36,546 nt of DNA from Bacteroidaceae bacterium (GCA_024693505.1 JAILKU010000030.1:1-36546); one strand, 5' to 3'; shown: positions 1 through 8,699, counted from the first letter of the stretch. Made by a program: numbers and translations. The notes: generated by a model not told the origin, from the sequence alone.

Positions 1-1155
1 GTGGGCGACAGACAGCCTCCATAGGCTGAAGAGGATGAAAACGGTGATGGCAAGGAGCAAAAAGGCAAGGATACGATAGATGGTGGCACGGGATTCTGAC
101 TTCTCCAGTGCCAGTTCCTTCTCCTGCGTCTGGTAGATGACGGCCAGCTCGGCAGCATCGCTCTTCTTCTGCCAGACGAGGGCCGAGTCGATGGCTGTGC
201 TGATGCTGTCGGCCATATCCAGTGCCTCATTGTTGCGCCCCGCCTTGCGGAAGGCAAGATAGCGGGGAATGAGGCGGGCAGCGATGTTATCGAAGGTCAT
301 CCGGGTGCCTTCTGCAGCATGGCAGGTACTGTCCAATTGCTCATACCAGTAGACGGCCTCGTCGTAGCGTCCGGCAGCCATCAGGTAGCCAATGGCATCC
401 GGGATGTTCGCCGCCGTGGAGATGCGGCTTCGGGGAATGTCGGCATAGACGGCAGCGGCCTCCCCGACACGCCCCGTGGCCTGCAGGTATTGGGCTTTGT
501 ACAAGGCCAGACTACCTTTTTGCTCTTCAATCAGGCTGGAGTCGCCGACACCGATCTGCTCGCAGGCGGAGAGTTCATCCTCATAGCGGCCAAGCCATTT
601 TCCGGCCTCATCGTAATCACCGGTCTCAAAGAACGTGAAAAAGATGTTCGAACACACGATGGCCAGATTAAAGTCTCCCCGCTTCTCACCGCCGGATACC
701 GCCAGCTGATTCTGATAGACCTTGGCAAAGGTCTGTTTCGCCGCTTCGGGCATAGCCAGATGCATCTGGCATTGAGCCATCAGTGAAAGCAGGCCCGACC
801 TGATCGTTGTGGGAAAGTCCTTCTGGCCCTCCACCCTGTCCAGCAGCTCGGTGACGACGGCCAGCGTTACTTCCATATCGCCCCGCTGATAGAGCATACA
901 GGCATAGCGGTAGCCCGCGTCGCCGTAGGCAAGCCAGTCCTGCGACGGTTCGTCCTTCATCAACTCGTAAACTTTCTTATAATACAGCTCCGCCAGACGC
1001 ATCTGTCCGGCCTTGTCGTATTCCAAGGCCTCGTCGCGCCAAGCAAGGGCCGTATATACCTTTTCGCTAATGGCACCGCCGGCCTTCTTCTCGCCCGTGC
1101 AGCCCGTCATCGCCAGTACGACGCATAGAAATATGACAACTTTGCTTGTCGGCAT
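1..1155 (-). CDS. TPR-repeat membrane lipoprotein, probable sensor or regulator (3' end outside window)
   Basis: The minus frame is open from the ATG at 1153-1155 to the window edge, giving 385 residues without a stop. The N-terminus is a short hydrophobic signal ending in a lipobox-like LAMTGC with Cys at 19. Residues about 30-350 are helical and carry TPR-like pairs such as AGRYDEAVYWYEQL and TGDYDEAGKWLGRY. A membrane segment lies at about 360-380 (ILAFLLLAITVFILF), just before the cut. Bacteroidales proteins built this way usually continue into a coiled coil with a histidine kinase or a LuxR-type helix-turn-helix domain, so a periplasmic-TPR signalling protein is likely, but the effector domain is not visible. 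It is divergent from the gene at 1889. The large plus-strand open frame across 319-786 is a shadow of it. Confidence 0.75.
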   Translation of the reverse strand, partial: MPTSKVVIFLCVVLAMTGCTGEKKAGGAISEKVYTALAWRDEALEYDKAGQMRLAELYYKKVYELMKDEPSQDWLAYGDAGYRYACMLYQRGDMEVTLAVVTELLDRVEGQKDFPTTIRSGLLSLMAQCQMHLAMPEAAKQTFAKVYQNQLAVSGGEKRGDFNLAIVCSNIFFTFFETGDYDEAGKWLGRYEDELSACEQIGVGDSSLIEEQKGSLALYKAQYLQATGRVGEAAAVYADIPRSRISTAANIPDAIGYLMAAGRYDEAVYWYEQLDSTCHAAEGTRMTFDNIAARLIPRYLAFRKAGRNNEALDMADSISTAIDSALVWQKKSDAAELAVIYQTQEKELALEKSESRATIYRILAFLLLAITVFILFSLWRLSVAH

Positions 1156-1311
1156 AGTGGTAATAGCGCGTTTCAGTTCCACCCGTTATGAACTTAACTA
1201 TTGTTACTATAAATAATTGTAATGCCTGCACCGAAAGGCTGCGATTAGGCAAAGGCAATCAAACTCGATTGAAATGCTTAGGCATAGCACGTTCTCGCAC
1301 GCTTTCGTATG

Positions 1312-1319
1312 CAAAGTTA
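1312..1319 (-). promoter_or_regulatory. Bacteroidetes-type -7 box for the TPR gene
   Basis: The complement reads TAACTTTG followed by C, matching TAnnTTTG. The -33 region is poor: no TTTG at the usual 19-20 bp, only a CTTTAT-like stretch near 1334-1339. It would give a leader of about 150 nt to the start at 1155. Confidence 0.5.
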
Positions 1320-1496
1320 CACATTCTTTTTTAATAAAGTGCTATTATGCCGAAAAAAAATATGAAAAAAGCAAAAGATTTCATGATTCAATATTGTTTA
1401 TCCCTCACTTATTCGTATCTCTTTACCCCATAAAGCCATAAAGAAAAGGGATATGAAAGCTATGCAGTCAAGCACGGAACTGCTCCCCACAATGGG

Positions 1497-1601
1497 ATAA
1501 ACCGACGCAGGCGAAGGGCTGACCACAAAGCTCGTGAAGCAGACATTATCATCTTCCCTCGCACCGCCAGTGGCATTGCGGGGGATATTTTTGTCCCTAC
1601 C
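1497..1601. repeat. Dispersed repeat, copy A
   Basis: It begins ATAAACCGACGCAGGCGAAG and matches 2758-2860 in the same orientation. The first 60 bases differ at only about three positions, and the match then decays with similar spacing. Translating the minus strand of both copies gives the same pattern, IPRNA-x-GGA ... FTSFVV-x-PSPASVY, which marks common ancestry and not a gene. The two copies flank the gene at 1889-2631 as direct repeats about 1.26 kb apart. Confidence 0.8.
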
Positions 1602-1762
1602 GACCAGATGACAGAGCGGTTGGATGCTATCCTGTCCTATGTCAATAAGTTCACGGAACCACACCGCAGCATATTCAGAGCAAGAAATCCATGAAGTCAT
1701 CAACTGCAACGTGACGGTGTCGAAGGCTCTCCCGTTCGGATATGAAAAAAAAAGCTTTTTGT

Positions 1763-1793
1763 TTTGCATTCCGCTCACTTATTTGTACCTTTG
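1763..1793 (+). promoter_or_regulatory. Promoter for the frameshifted membrane gene
   Basis: TTTG at 1763-1766 is followed by a 19-bp spacer and TACCTTTG at 1786-1793, a near-perfect Bacteroidetes housekeeping promoter. The next start codon is at 1889, giving a leader of about 90 nt. Confidence 0.8.
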
Positions 1794-1888
1794 TAGCGGA
1801 ATTCAACGGGCAAAGCGTATGGAAGTAAATCTCATCATCATATATCAAGAAGACAAAAGGGTAATAAAGTAAAAAGGCAAACAGGAAT

Positions 1889-2631
1889 ATGAACGTGAAA
1901 TTCAGAATGCCCAGGTACGGGCTTGTAAATAACATGAGTGGTATGGTTAGGGAACTGCTGATGACTACTCTCGGCACCACCATTTCCATTGTACTAACCT
2001 TCGGAACGGCGGCATGGCTCGAGCATCGGCAGCAGATAAAGAGTCGCCGGCAGACGGCGATGATGGTCATCGCGAACATCGAGGACTTCGCGCAAAACAT
2101 GCGCTATGTCGATTCGATGCTCGTGAAGTGGGACTCGACGCTGACACGCATCGCCGCGCTGCCCCGCGACAGTGTGCTCCGCCTGAATGACGACGAGGCC
2201 AAAGCCTTCTTCGCAGCCATCGGCGGCGGGGTACTCCTGCAGCGCGACAAGACGGCGGAGAACATCTTCACGAACGATATCAGTACGTGGCGCGACGTGG
2301 GCAACCTGAATTTTATCAGAAACGTGGGCGAGTGCTATTCGTTCATCAACGACATCGAGAAGAACTACAGGATACAACTCGACCGCAAGGGCGAAATCAG
2401 CCAGCACTTCATGGAGGAGTGCGACTACGAGAATATGACGGCGGGCGAGTGCGTGGCCGCCATGCTCGACATAAGGGGGCAAAGTTCCTCATAGATGATT
2501 TCACGGGAAGTTTCGTGCATTACTTCGAGCGGAGTATTGACGACCTGCTCCAGTATAACCGCGATAATATGCAACTAATCGGCGTGACGCGCGAGGAGGT
2601 GATGAACTTCATCAAGGCTGCGAATAAGTGA
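1889..2631 (+). pseudogene. Membrane-anchored protein of unknown function, disrupted by a frameshift
   Basis: The first frame runs from the ATG at 1889 and stops at 2492-2494. The C-terminus resumes in the next frame and ends at 2631. The switch falls at a run of five G at 2475-2479; one more G would give the continuous reading DIRGAKFLIDDFTGSF and a protein of about 247 residues. An N-terminal membrane segment (about residues 24-45) is followed by HRQQIKSRRQ and a soluble, probably periplasmic helical domain. The family is not recognised. The strong promoter at 1763-1793 suggests transcription. A recent one-base deletion, phase variation at the G-run, or a sequencing error are all possible; the AGG-GGG context is not a classical -1 slippery site. 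Confidence 0.65.
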
Positions 2632-2737
2632 GAGCAGAAAGATGCTTGCATCCACTCTGCCGAGCGTGAGCAGGCTCGGACGGAGGCCAAGGCTGCGAAT
2701 AAGTGAGAGCAGAAAGATGCTTGCATCAACTCTGCCG
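2614..2737. repeat. Two 49-bp direct repeats, 75-bp period
   Basis: Bases 2614-2662 and 2689-2737 are identical except for one position (C at 2653, A at 2728). The first copy contains the last codons and stop of the preceding gene. Minus-strand translation gives RVDASIFLLSLIRSL twice, a phrase I associate with spurious Prevotella/Bacteroides open frames and so with a repetitive DNA family. The 26-bp linker between the copies is GC-rich. Confidence 0.85.
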
Positions 2738-2757
2738 CAGAACGGTTTATCAGGCGA

Positions 2758-2860
2758 ATAAACCGACGCAGGCGAAGGGATGACAACAAAGCTCGTGAAG
2801 AAGACATTATCATATGCACTCGCACCGCCATCAGCATTCCGTGGGATTATTGTGCCAACA
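2758..2860. repeat. Dispersed repeat, copy B
   Basis: This is the second copy of the element at 1497-1601, in the same orientation, starting with the same 20 bases and diverging after about 60. It sits 20 bp after the 49-bp repeat pair, so repeat units cluster at the 3' side of the frameshifted gene. Confidence 0.8.
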
Positions 2861-2897
2861 TGTCTGTATTCAGCAAAAAGAAAACCTAGGGGCAATA

Positions 2898-2964
2898 GGG
2901 AGAAAGTCCCTATGTAACAGGGAAAAGAACCCTATATAACAGGGAGAAGGAACCCTATCTGTGA
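2898..2964. repeat. 22-bp tandem array, three units
   Basis: Units start at 2898, 2920 and 2942 and follow the pattern GGGA-rich half plus CCTATnTAACA half, so each is two 11-bp halves. Each unit can form a small hairpin; the first is perfect, ATAGGGA at 2895-2901 with TCCCTAT at 2907-2913. The array lies between convergent genes, immediately before a strong hairpin. Confidence 0.8.
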
Positions 2965-2968
2965 AGAT

Positions 2969-3006
2969 AAGGCCGGCTGCCTGCATCAATGCGGGCGACC
3001 GGCCTT
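2969..3006. terminator. Strong hairpin, probable bidirectional terminator
   Basis: AAGGCCGG at 2969-2976 pairs with CCGGCCTT at 2999-3006, and the inner arms TGCCTGC and GCGGGC extend the stem with a wobble. It lies 66 bp past the stop of the minus-strand HU-like gene and downstream of the plus-strand gene, where convergent transcription must end. No long T-run follows on either strand, so it may act partly as a 3' stabiliser. Confidence 0.55.
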
Positions 3007-3072
3007 ATATATGCGAACGGACGGACTTGTATGTGCGGTCGGTCGGTCGCATCCCTTCTTTTCCCTTACCGT

Positions 3073-3693
3073 TTAACCTTTTGGGAAGTACAGCCAGCGA
3101 CGGCTCTCCCGGACCTTACGCAGACGCGCCTGGGGGCCCACACAAAGGCTGTCGAGGTAGCGTTTGGCAGAGTCGCGCTTCAGTTTACTGGATATCATGA
3201 ACTCCGGCACCGTGGTATAACCCAGCCTCATACTGCGCTGCAAGGCATCTTCCATCGCCTTGGCATCGTACATCTGGCTGTTACCCACTGGCCCTACCCT
3301 CCGGCGATAGCCCTCGCGGTTCCTTCCGCACTCCGCAACAAACTCCTTCGAGGGAATGAACTCCAGGCCGGCATATCTGATATCCCTGCCATGGATGGTC
3401 TTAGGGTCGGTATGCTCGCCAAGCAGTTTCAGTTTAGGGGCAAAGGAGCCTATGGGTGTTTCGACGCGGTAGCCTTCGGACAGCCACATCCCCACCACCT
3501 CCTGCAACACGTTAAACACGTACTGCATCTCGCCTGTGCGCATCCCGCGATATTTACAACAGAAGGTCTCCAAATCCCTGAAGCTCTTTTTCTGGCCCTT
3601 GGCCAGGCGCACATAGAGCAGGGGCTTGCCGTCATCCCCCTTCGTCGGGCGGGGATGCACTTCAAATTCTATTCCATCAGTCTTTCGAGGCAT
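3073..3693 (-). CDS. HU-like DNA-binding protein fused to a winged-helix-like C-terminus
   Basis: A protein of 206 residues starting MPRKTDGIEF. Residues about 28-95 resemble the Bacteroidetes HU-HIG type fold: a helical pair (KSFRDLETFCCKY ... TGEMQYVFNVLQEVVGMWL), then EGYRVETPIGSFAPKLKL, the beta region typical of HU-family proteins. After FIPSKEFVAE the C-terminus (about 150-206) is basic with a helix-turn-helix-like stretch, TVPEFMISSKLKRDSAKRYL. Such proteins are abundant in Bacteroidales and are assumed to be nucleoid or mobile-element associated; the precise role is unknown. It stands alone between two terminators. No clear promoter is seen in the 110 bp upstream, so weak read-through from the fasciclin gene is possible. 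It neighbours several DNA repeats. Confidence 0.7.
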   Translation of the reverse strand: MPRKTDGIEFEVHPRPTKGDDGKPLLYVRLAKGQKKSFRDLETFCCKYRGMRTGEMQYVFNVLQEVVGMWLSEGYRVETPIGSFAPKLKLLGEHTDPKTIHGRDIRYAGLEFIPSKEFVAECGRNREGYRRRVGPVGNSQMYDAKAMEDALQRSMRLGYTTVPEFMISSKLKRDSAKRYLDSLCVGPQARLRKVRESRRWLYFPKG

Positions 3694-3723
3694 AATCTCT
3701 TCGAATCTTTAATAAAATGTCTG

Positions 3724-3763
3724 AAAAAATGAGGCAAGCATCCACAGGGGGAGTGCCTGCCTC
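3724..3763 (-). terminator. Intrinsic terminator of the fasciclin gene
   Basis: On the minus strand GAGGCAGGC (3755-3763) pairs with GCTTGCCTC (3731-3739, one mismatch) around a loop, followed by ATTTTTTC (T-run 3724-3729). It starts 41 bp after the fasciclin stop at 3804. Confidence 0.85.
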
Positions 3764-3803
3764 GTCAAGAGAGCGTGTATGTATCACTTTTCGGGAAACG
3801 GCC

Positions 3804-5942
3804 CTACCAGATGTCCTCGGGCGTCTCGGGATTGTCGTATACTTCCTTGGGGCAATACTCCATGTAGTCCATATAGAATTCCTTCATCTCGGCATCCAGT
3901 ACGGACTTCACACGCATGTAGTACGTCTCGTTGGGATCCATGGTCTGGCGTACGATGATGTAGCGCAGGTTCGTGTTGCGGTTACGCTCGATATCGCCCG
4001 TACCGCCATCTGCACAAACGCTGTAGGCGCCCTTCATGACGTTATTGTTGCGCAGGCGCTTGTCAACTTCTGCATTATAGTCGTCGTCGTCGGTATCTGC
4101 CTCGTACCCGACGCGCATGTTTCCGATGGCGCGGGTCAGGTCAACGGGGATGCCGGCTGCGGGAAGGCGGTTGGGGTCGGAGCCGAAATAGAACTGCTGC
4201 ACGCCCCGGTCGCCGTTGGGCAGCACCTTGTAGCGCAACTCGTATGTGCCGCGACGGGGCACGGGAGGCAGTTTGAAGGTGAGCTCGAAGCGGCCCTTGG
4301 CCTTCATCTCGTCGGAATGCATGTTGCACCAGTTGTAGGTATATGCGTTCAGGTAGATGAAGATGGTCTGCTCGTTCATCGTCATATTCTCGAAGTAGTT
4401 GTAGATGCTGGTGTTGGGAATGTAGACGTCCTCGTTCTCCCAGTCGGTGGATGCTTTCAGGCGGATGTCGTTGCTCATGGCCTCGGGCATTAGCGACATG
4501 CCGTCGAAGCGCAGGCGCTGACGGGCCAGGTTGTTGCGCACGTCGTCGTTATAGGAAAGGGGTGCATCCAGCGGATAGATGCAGCAGTTGACGATGTCGC
4601 TGAGGACAGCCTGTTCCGATTCGCGGTTTACGCGACAACCGACTTTGTCGGGATCGCATGAGAGTTCGTGATAGGTGCCGTGACGTCCGTTGTCCAGGTT
4701 GGGGAATCGGTTCAGATAGACGCCATTGCTCTCCTTGCTCTCGTATATCTTCAGCAGGCGGCGCTTGCCCATCGTGCTGTATATCTCGTACATGGGGATT
4801 CCCAGGCTGTAGGGATTCCTCCAATTGTACCCTAACTCGTTCATGTGGAACACGAGCCTGTCGGCAGATACGCGGAAGGGAAGGACGTGGTAGGTTGCCC
4901 ATTGATACAGCAGGTTGTCGGGATTCTCATAGTCCTCGTCCGTGGTGAAATTGTCCTCGTCGGAGTACTGATGCTTCTGCTGTATCCACTCCACAAGTGC
5001 GGGCAACAGCTCGGCAGAGGGTGCCTGGGGGTCGAGGCCCTGGGAACGCCAGAAGTCGTCTGTCTCGGCAAAGATGGTAAAGCCATAGAGGCGATGCTTG
5101 GGCGTCCAGTTGAGTTCGGTTCCGTTATGGCCGTCGATGTAGAGGTGTACGTTCTCGGGTATCTCGCCACGCAGATAGCGGTCCTCATAGACCTCGTCGC
5201 GTATCTTGGAGAGGGTATCCATCAAGCCGCAAGCCTGGAGGGCCTTGCCCATGACCAGATAGCCCTCCTGCTTCTTGTCGAGCATATCCATAAAGTAGCT
5301 GGCCGCAGTAATGTCCTGAGGGGCAATGACCCTTTCCATCTGGTGAATCACACCATTGGAGACCAGGATGTCGCGCTCGGTCAGGCTAATCGGACACAGT
5401 CCGTTTATAAGGATGGAGTCCATTCCCTGATAGTAAACGGACACCTTATGGTCGTTCATGTTGTTGAGCGCCAACTCGGCCTTGTCCGTCGTAGGAAAAT
5501 CCCACGTCATAAAGCAGTCGTCCATATCACCGGAGTCGATCACGCTATTATGAACGACGACTTTACGTATAGAGTCGCGCTTGTGCTCTGAATAGAATGC
5601 ATCCCACGAAGGACGGCTCAGCAACGTGGGGTCGCGCTGGTAGAGATCAACCAGAAAACTGTCGATAGCCTCGTTGGTAGGAGCAAAGACGGTATAGTGA
5701 CCACGCGTACCCAGCAACTGCCCTACGGTACTATTGCTGACAGGAGAAATGGGGGTCTGCTTTACCAACTCCACATACTGGCTATAAACGTCGTGCTTCT
5801 CAAGATATGACAATGCCACGTCATACTGGAAGACATAACGCGCCGACTCGTCGATGTTCTCCGTACAAGCCGAGAAAACCATTACGGCAAGAAATACGAA
5901 TGGAGCTACATGGCAATCATGAAAAAGGTTACTTTTTTTCAT
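3804..5942 (-). CDS. Fasciclin (FAS1) domain lipoprotein
   Basis: A protein of 712 residues with a signal peptide and lipobox VFSAC (Cys 26), so probably exported and lipid-anchored. Residues about 40-215 form a FAS1 domain, shown by the H1-type motif YTVFAPTNEAIDSFL and the H2-type region VSNGVIHQMERVI. The remaining 500 residues look like a large beta-rich, possibly divergent second FAS1 or ligand-binding region, ending in DPNETYYMRVKSVLD and a Tyr/Glu-rich tail. In Bacteroidales such proteins often accompany SusC/SusD-type outer-membrane systems and are thought to bind glycans or proteins at the surface. Here none is adjacent and the gene is monocistronic, with its own promoter at 5986-6017 and terminator at 3724-3763. 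The ligand is unknown. Confidence 0.8.
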   Translation of the reverse strand: MKKSNLFHDCHVAPFVFLAVMVFSACTENIDESARYVFQYDVALSYLEKHDVYSQYVELVKQTPISPVSNSTVGQLLGTRGHYTVFAPTNEAIDSFLVDLYQRDPTLLSRPSWDAFYSEHKRDSIRKVVVHNSVIDSGDMDDCFMTWDFPTTDKAELALNNMNDHKVSVYYQGMDSILINGLCPISLTERDILVSNGVIHQMERVIAPQDITAASYFMDMLDKKQEGYLVMGKALQACGLMDTLSKIRDEVYEDRYLRGEIPENVHLYIDGHNGTELNWTPKHRLYGFTIFAETDDFWRSQGLDPQAPSAELLPALVEWIQQKHQYSDEDNFTTDEDYENPDNLLYQWATYHVLPFRVSADRLVFHMNELGYNWRNPYSLGIPMYEIYSTMGKRRLLKIYESKESNGVYLNRFPNLDNGRHGTYHELSCDPDKVGCRVNRESEQAVLSDIVNCCIYPLDAPLSYNDDVRNNLARQRLRFDGMSLMPEAMSNDIRLKASTDWENEDVYIPNTSIYNYFENMTMNEQTIFIYLNAYTYNWCNMHSDEMKAKGRFELTFKLPPVPRRGTYELRYKVLPNGDRGVQQFYFGSDPNRLPAAGIPVDLTRAIGNMRVGYEADTDDDDYNAEVDKRLRNNNVMKGAYSVCADGGTGDIERNRNTNLRYIIVRQTMDPNETYYMRVKSVLDAEMKEFYMDYMEYCPKEVYDNPETPEDIW

Positions 5943-5985
5943 CTTGATTTATATATTTTTGTATAATTTTTCACTTCTTGAATCA

Positions 5986-6017
5986 CAAAAGTACGGTTTT
6001 TCAGCAATAACTGCAAA
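5986..6017 (-). promoter_or_regulatory. Promoter of the fasciclin gene
   Basis: Complement TTTG at 6014-6017, 20-bp spacer, then TACTTTTG at 5986-5993. The start codon lies about 40 bp downstream at 5942. Confidence 0.75.
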
Positions 6018-6076
6018 TTTCATGTAAAAAAAATGATATATTCTACTGACAATTTATCCCAAGCGCATTGAAACAC

Positions 6077-6111
6077 AAAAAAACTGCCCCATCCTTCACG
6101 GATAGGGCAGT
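6077..6111 (-). terminator. Intrinsic terminator of the ribosomal supercluster
   Basis: On the minus strand ACTGCCC (6105-6111) pairs with GGGCAGT (6083-6089), extended by ATCC/GGAT and closed by a 5-nt loop, followed by a run of seven T (6077-6083). It lies 26 bp after the rplQ stop and ends the 33-gene transcription unit. Confidence 0.9.
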
Positions 6112-6136
6112 CACATTATTGCAAACTTGAAAAAAA

Positions 6137-6649
6137 TTACTCAGCTGTTTCAGCAGGTGCTTCAGCTGCGGGAGCTTCTTCCACAGCGGGAGCCTCTTCT
6201 GCAGGAGCTTCAACTGCGGGTGCCTCGGCGGCAGCCTTCTTCGAGGAACGACGCGTACGCTTAGCCTTCTTGGCCGTCTTTGCCATATTTTCATCAAAGT
6301 CAACCAACTCGATGAAACACATAGGCGCATTATCACCCTGGCGGAAACCGGTCTTGATGATACGGGTATAGCCACCGGGACGGTCGCCCACTTTCTCTGC
6401 AATTACGGAGAACAGCTCGGTAACGGCTTTCTTGTCCTGAAGATAGCTGAACACAACACGGCGGGAATTGGTGGTGTCCTGCTTTGATTTTGTGATAAGC
6501 GGCTCGGCATACTTCTTTAATGCCTTAGCCTTGGCCACAGTCGTAGTGATTCTTTTGTGCATGATCAGACTGATAGTCATGTTGGCCAGCATGGCTTTCC
6601 TGTGGGATGCAGTACGACTCAAATGATTAACTTTACGATTATGTCTCAT
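6137..6649 (-). CDS. rplQ: 50S ribosomal protein L17
   Basis: L17 binds 23S rRNA near the exit of the peptide tunnel. The N-terminus [20 protein letters not shown] is the family signature and the core spans about residues 1-120. Residues 124-138 are strongly basic ([15 protein letters not shown]), then 139-170 form an Ala/Glu/Pro tail. This makes the protein 170 residues, about 40-50 longer than the E. coli form; such tails are common in Bacteroidetes. It is the last gene of the cluster, 6 bp after rpoA and 26 bp before the terminator. Confidence 0.98.
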   Translation of the reverse strand: MRHNRKVNHLSRTASHRKAMLANMTISLIMHKRITTTVAKAKALKKYAEPLITKSKQDTTNSRRVVFSYLQDKKAVTELFSVIAEKVGDRPGGYTRIIKTGFRQGDNAPMCFIELVDFDENMAKTAKKAKRTRRSSKKAAAEAPAVEAPAEEAPAVEEAPAAEAPAETAE

Positions 6650-6655
6650 TTTCTT

Positions 6656-7648
6656 TTATTCTTTGTCTAATTTATACTTAGTAATGTCGGTTCCAAACGA
6701 CAGATTCAGACTCTCGAGCAAATCATCAAGCTCCGTGAGCGATTTCTTACCGAAGTTTCTGAACTTCAACAGGTCGGTCTTGTTGTAGGTAACCAAGTCA
6801 CCCAGGGTATCAACGTTGGCAGCCTTAAGGCAATTAAGTGCGCGAACGGAGAGATCCATATCGACAAGTTTTGTCTTCAGAAGCTGACGCATGTGGAGAA
6901 CCTCCTCATCAAACTCTTCATTTGAATCCACATCAGTATTCTCCAACGTGATCTTCTCGTCAGAGAACAGCATGAAGTGATAAATAAGAATCTTGGCGGC
7001 CTCCTTCAAAGCATCCTTCGGATGTATGGAACCATCAGTGGTAATTTCGAGTATGAGCTTGTCATAGTCCGTTTTCTGCTCAACACGGTAGTTTTCGACA
7101 GCATACTTGACATTACGGATAGGAGTGTAGATAGAATCAATGGGAATCACATTAACATCAGTGCAGAATTCGCGGTTCTCATCAGCAGGAACATATCCGC
7201 GTCCTTTGTTAACGCTTATCTCAATTTGCATTGAAGCTTTCTGATCCAAATGGCAAATTACCAATTCCGGGTTTAACACTTCAAATCCAGTCAGATACTT
7301 GTTGAACTCACCAGCCTTGAACTCAGTCATGTTCTCAACGGTGACGCTAACTTTCTCGTTCTCGAATTCATTTACTATTTGTTTGAACCTGATTTGCTTC
7401 AGATTCAAAATAATGTTGGTAACATCTTCTTTCACACCGGGCACGGTTGCAAACTCATGCTCGACTCCGGCAATAGAGACGGTATTGATGGCAAATCCGT
7501 CCAATGATGAAAGCAGAATGCGGCGCAAAGCATTACCTATGGTAGTACCAAATCCACCTTCCAGAGGACGGAACTCGAACTTACCATACTTGCCGTCCGC
7601 CTCCAACATTATAACTTTATCGGGTTTTTGAAATGCTAATATCGCCAT
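6656..7648 (-). CDS. rpoA: DNA-directed RNA polymerase subunit alpha
   Basis: The alpha subunit nucleates RNA polymerase assembly and contacts activators and upstream DNA. The protein has 330 residues, the usual length. The N-terminal dimerisation domain includes the motif [16 protein letters not shown] (about 36-51). The C-terminal domain (about 260-325) carries [18 protein letters not shown] and [13 protein letters not shown], the helix-hairpin-helix region that binds UP elements. It lies 12 bp after rpsD and 6 bp before rplQ, the standard alpha-operon order. Confidence 0.99.
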   Translation of the reverse strand: MAILAFQKPDKVIMLEADGKYGKFEFRPLEGGFGTTIGNALRRILLSSLDGFAINTVSIAGVEHEFATVPGVKEDVTNIILNLKQIRFKQIVNEFENEKVSVTVENMTEFKAGEFNKYLTGFEVLNPELVICHLDQKASMQIEISVNKGRGYVPADENREFCTDVNVIPIDSIYTPIRNVKYAVENYRVEQKTDYDKLILEITTDGSIHPKDALKEAAKILIYHFMLFSDEKITLENTDVDSNEEFDEEVLHMRQLLKTKLVDMDLSVRALNCLKAANVDTLGDLVTYNKTDLLKFRNFGKKSLTELDDLLESLNLSFGTDITKYKLDKE

Positions 7649-7660
7649 TCTTTTAATTAT

Positions 7661-8266
7661 TTATTTAGAGTACAACTCAACGATCAATTGCTCCTTAATA
7701 GTCTCGGGGATGTCGGCACGCTCGGGTTTATGCAGCAACTTACCAGCCTTCTGAGATTCATCCCATTCAATCCAGGGATATTTGCTGTGATTAAAACCTG
7801 CCAATGCATTTTCGATAACCTCGAGGCTCTTGGAACGCTCGCGCACGCCAACAATCTGACCGGGCTTAACGGAATATGAGGGAATGCCCACCACCTTGCC
7901 GTCCACAACGATATGCTTGTGATTTACCAGCTGGCGAGCTGCTGCACGGGTGGGAGCAATACCCAAACGGAATACGATGTTGTCCAGGCGGCTCTCCAGG
8001 TTCTGAAGCAGAATTTCACCGGTAATGCCACTGGTACGGGCAGCTTTCTCAAACATGTTGCGGAACTGCTTCTCCAACACGCCATAAGTATACTTTGCCT
8101 TCTGCTTCTCTGCAAGCATGATACCATACTCCGACGTCTTACGACGACGATTGTTCCCGTGCTGTCCAGGAGGATAGTTCTTCTTAGACAGAACTTTATC
8201 AGCACCGAAAATAGCTTCGCCAAAACGACGAGCAATCTTAGTTCTTGGTCCAGTATATCTAGCCAT
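7661..8266 (-). CDS. rpsD: 30S ribosomal protein S4
   Basis: S4 is a primary 16S rRNA binder that starts small-subunit assembly and in enterobacteria represses the alpha operon. The 201-residue protein starts [20 protein letters not shown] and lacks the N-terminal cysteine cluster of zinc-binding S4 types. The S4 RNA-binding domain at about 92-155 includes [20 protein letters not shown] and the VDGKVV turn. It lies 43 bp after rpsK and 12 bp before rpoA. Confidence 0.99.
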   Translation of the reverse strand: MARYTGPRTKIARRFGEAIFGADKVLSKKNYPPGQHGNNRRRKTSEYGIMLAEKQKAKYTYGVLEKQFRNMFEKAARTSGITGEILLQNLESRLDNIVFRLGIAPTRAAARQLVNHKHIVVDGKVVGIPSYSVKPGQIVGVRERSKSLEVIENALAGFNHSKYPWIEWDESQKAGKLLHKPERADIPETIKEQLIVELYSK

Positions 8267-8309
8267 AATTCTAATCTGTATTTGTTATAGGATCCTTAGA
8301 TATTTTCTA

Positions 8310-8699
8310 TTAAACTCTTCTTCTCTTGGGAGGACGGCAACCATTGTGAGGCAGCGGAGTAACATCCACAATCTCAACAACCTCAATACCGGCACCATGA
8401 ATAGTGCGGATTGCTGACTCACGGCCATTACCGGGACCCTTAACATACGCCTTCACCTTGCGCAGACCAAGGTCGTAAGCGACCTTCGCACAATCCTGAG
8501 CTGCCATCTGAGCAGCATAAGGAGTATTCTTCTTTGACCCGCGGAAACCCATCTTACCAGCAGAAGACCAAGAAATAACCTGACCCTCGCTGTTGGCCAA
8601 AGATACAATAATATTATTGAATGAGCTGTGGACATGGAGCTGGCCCATGGCGTCAACCTTCACAACTCTCTTTTTTGCAGCGACTGTTTTCTTTGCCAT
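8310..8699 (-). CDS. rpsK: 30S ribosomal protein S11
   Basis: S11 forms part of the platform of the small subunit near the mRNA exit. The protein has 129 residues from the ATG at 8697-8699 ([12 protein letters not shown]); a TTG two codons upstream is in frame but unneeded and the ATG fits the family. Motifs are [27 protein letters not shown] and the C-terminal [13 protein letters not shown]. It lies 9 bp after rpsM. Confidence 0.98.
   Translation of the reverse strand: MAKKTVAAKKRVVKVDAMGQLHVHSSFNNIIVSLANSEGQVISWSSAGKMGFRGSKKNTPYAAQMAAQDCAKVAYDLGLRKVKAYVKGPGNGRESAIRTIHGAGIEVVEIVDVTPLPHNGCRPPKRRRV

Larger units (their letters stand above)
1156..1888. other. 733-bp intergenic region between divergent genes
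   Basis: No credible gene lies here. It holds a minus-strand -7 box at 1312-1319, the first copy of a dispersed repeat at 1497-1601, and the plus-strand promoter at 1763-1793 for the frameshifted gene. Downstream of the repeat, the plus frame across about 1560-1695 is open and coding-like, but it has no recognisable product and may be a remnant or chance. Confidence 0.6.

Noticed and set aside
1560..1695. Remnant of a coding sequence on the plus strand after repeat copy A
   Set aside because: The frame is open and reads plausibly (TERLDAILSYVNKF), but it has no start, promoter or recognisable family, so chance cannot be excluded.
1398..1778. Minus-strand open frame of 126 residues
   Set aside because: It crosses repeat copy A and the promoter of the plus-strand gene; its only recognisable part is the repeat translation.
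2471..2482. Programmed -1 ribosomal frameshift
   Set aside because: The AAG-GGG-GCA context does not fit X-XXY-YYZ pairing, and no downstream pseudoknot is evident; a deletion or sequencing error is simpler.
2520..2895. Two minus-strand open frames with RVDASIFLLSLIRSL repeats
   Set aside because: They translate the 49-bp direct repeats and repeat copy B; the pattern belongs to repetitive DNA, not to a conserved protein.
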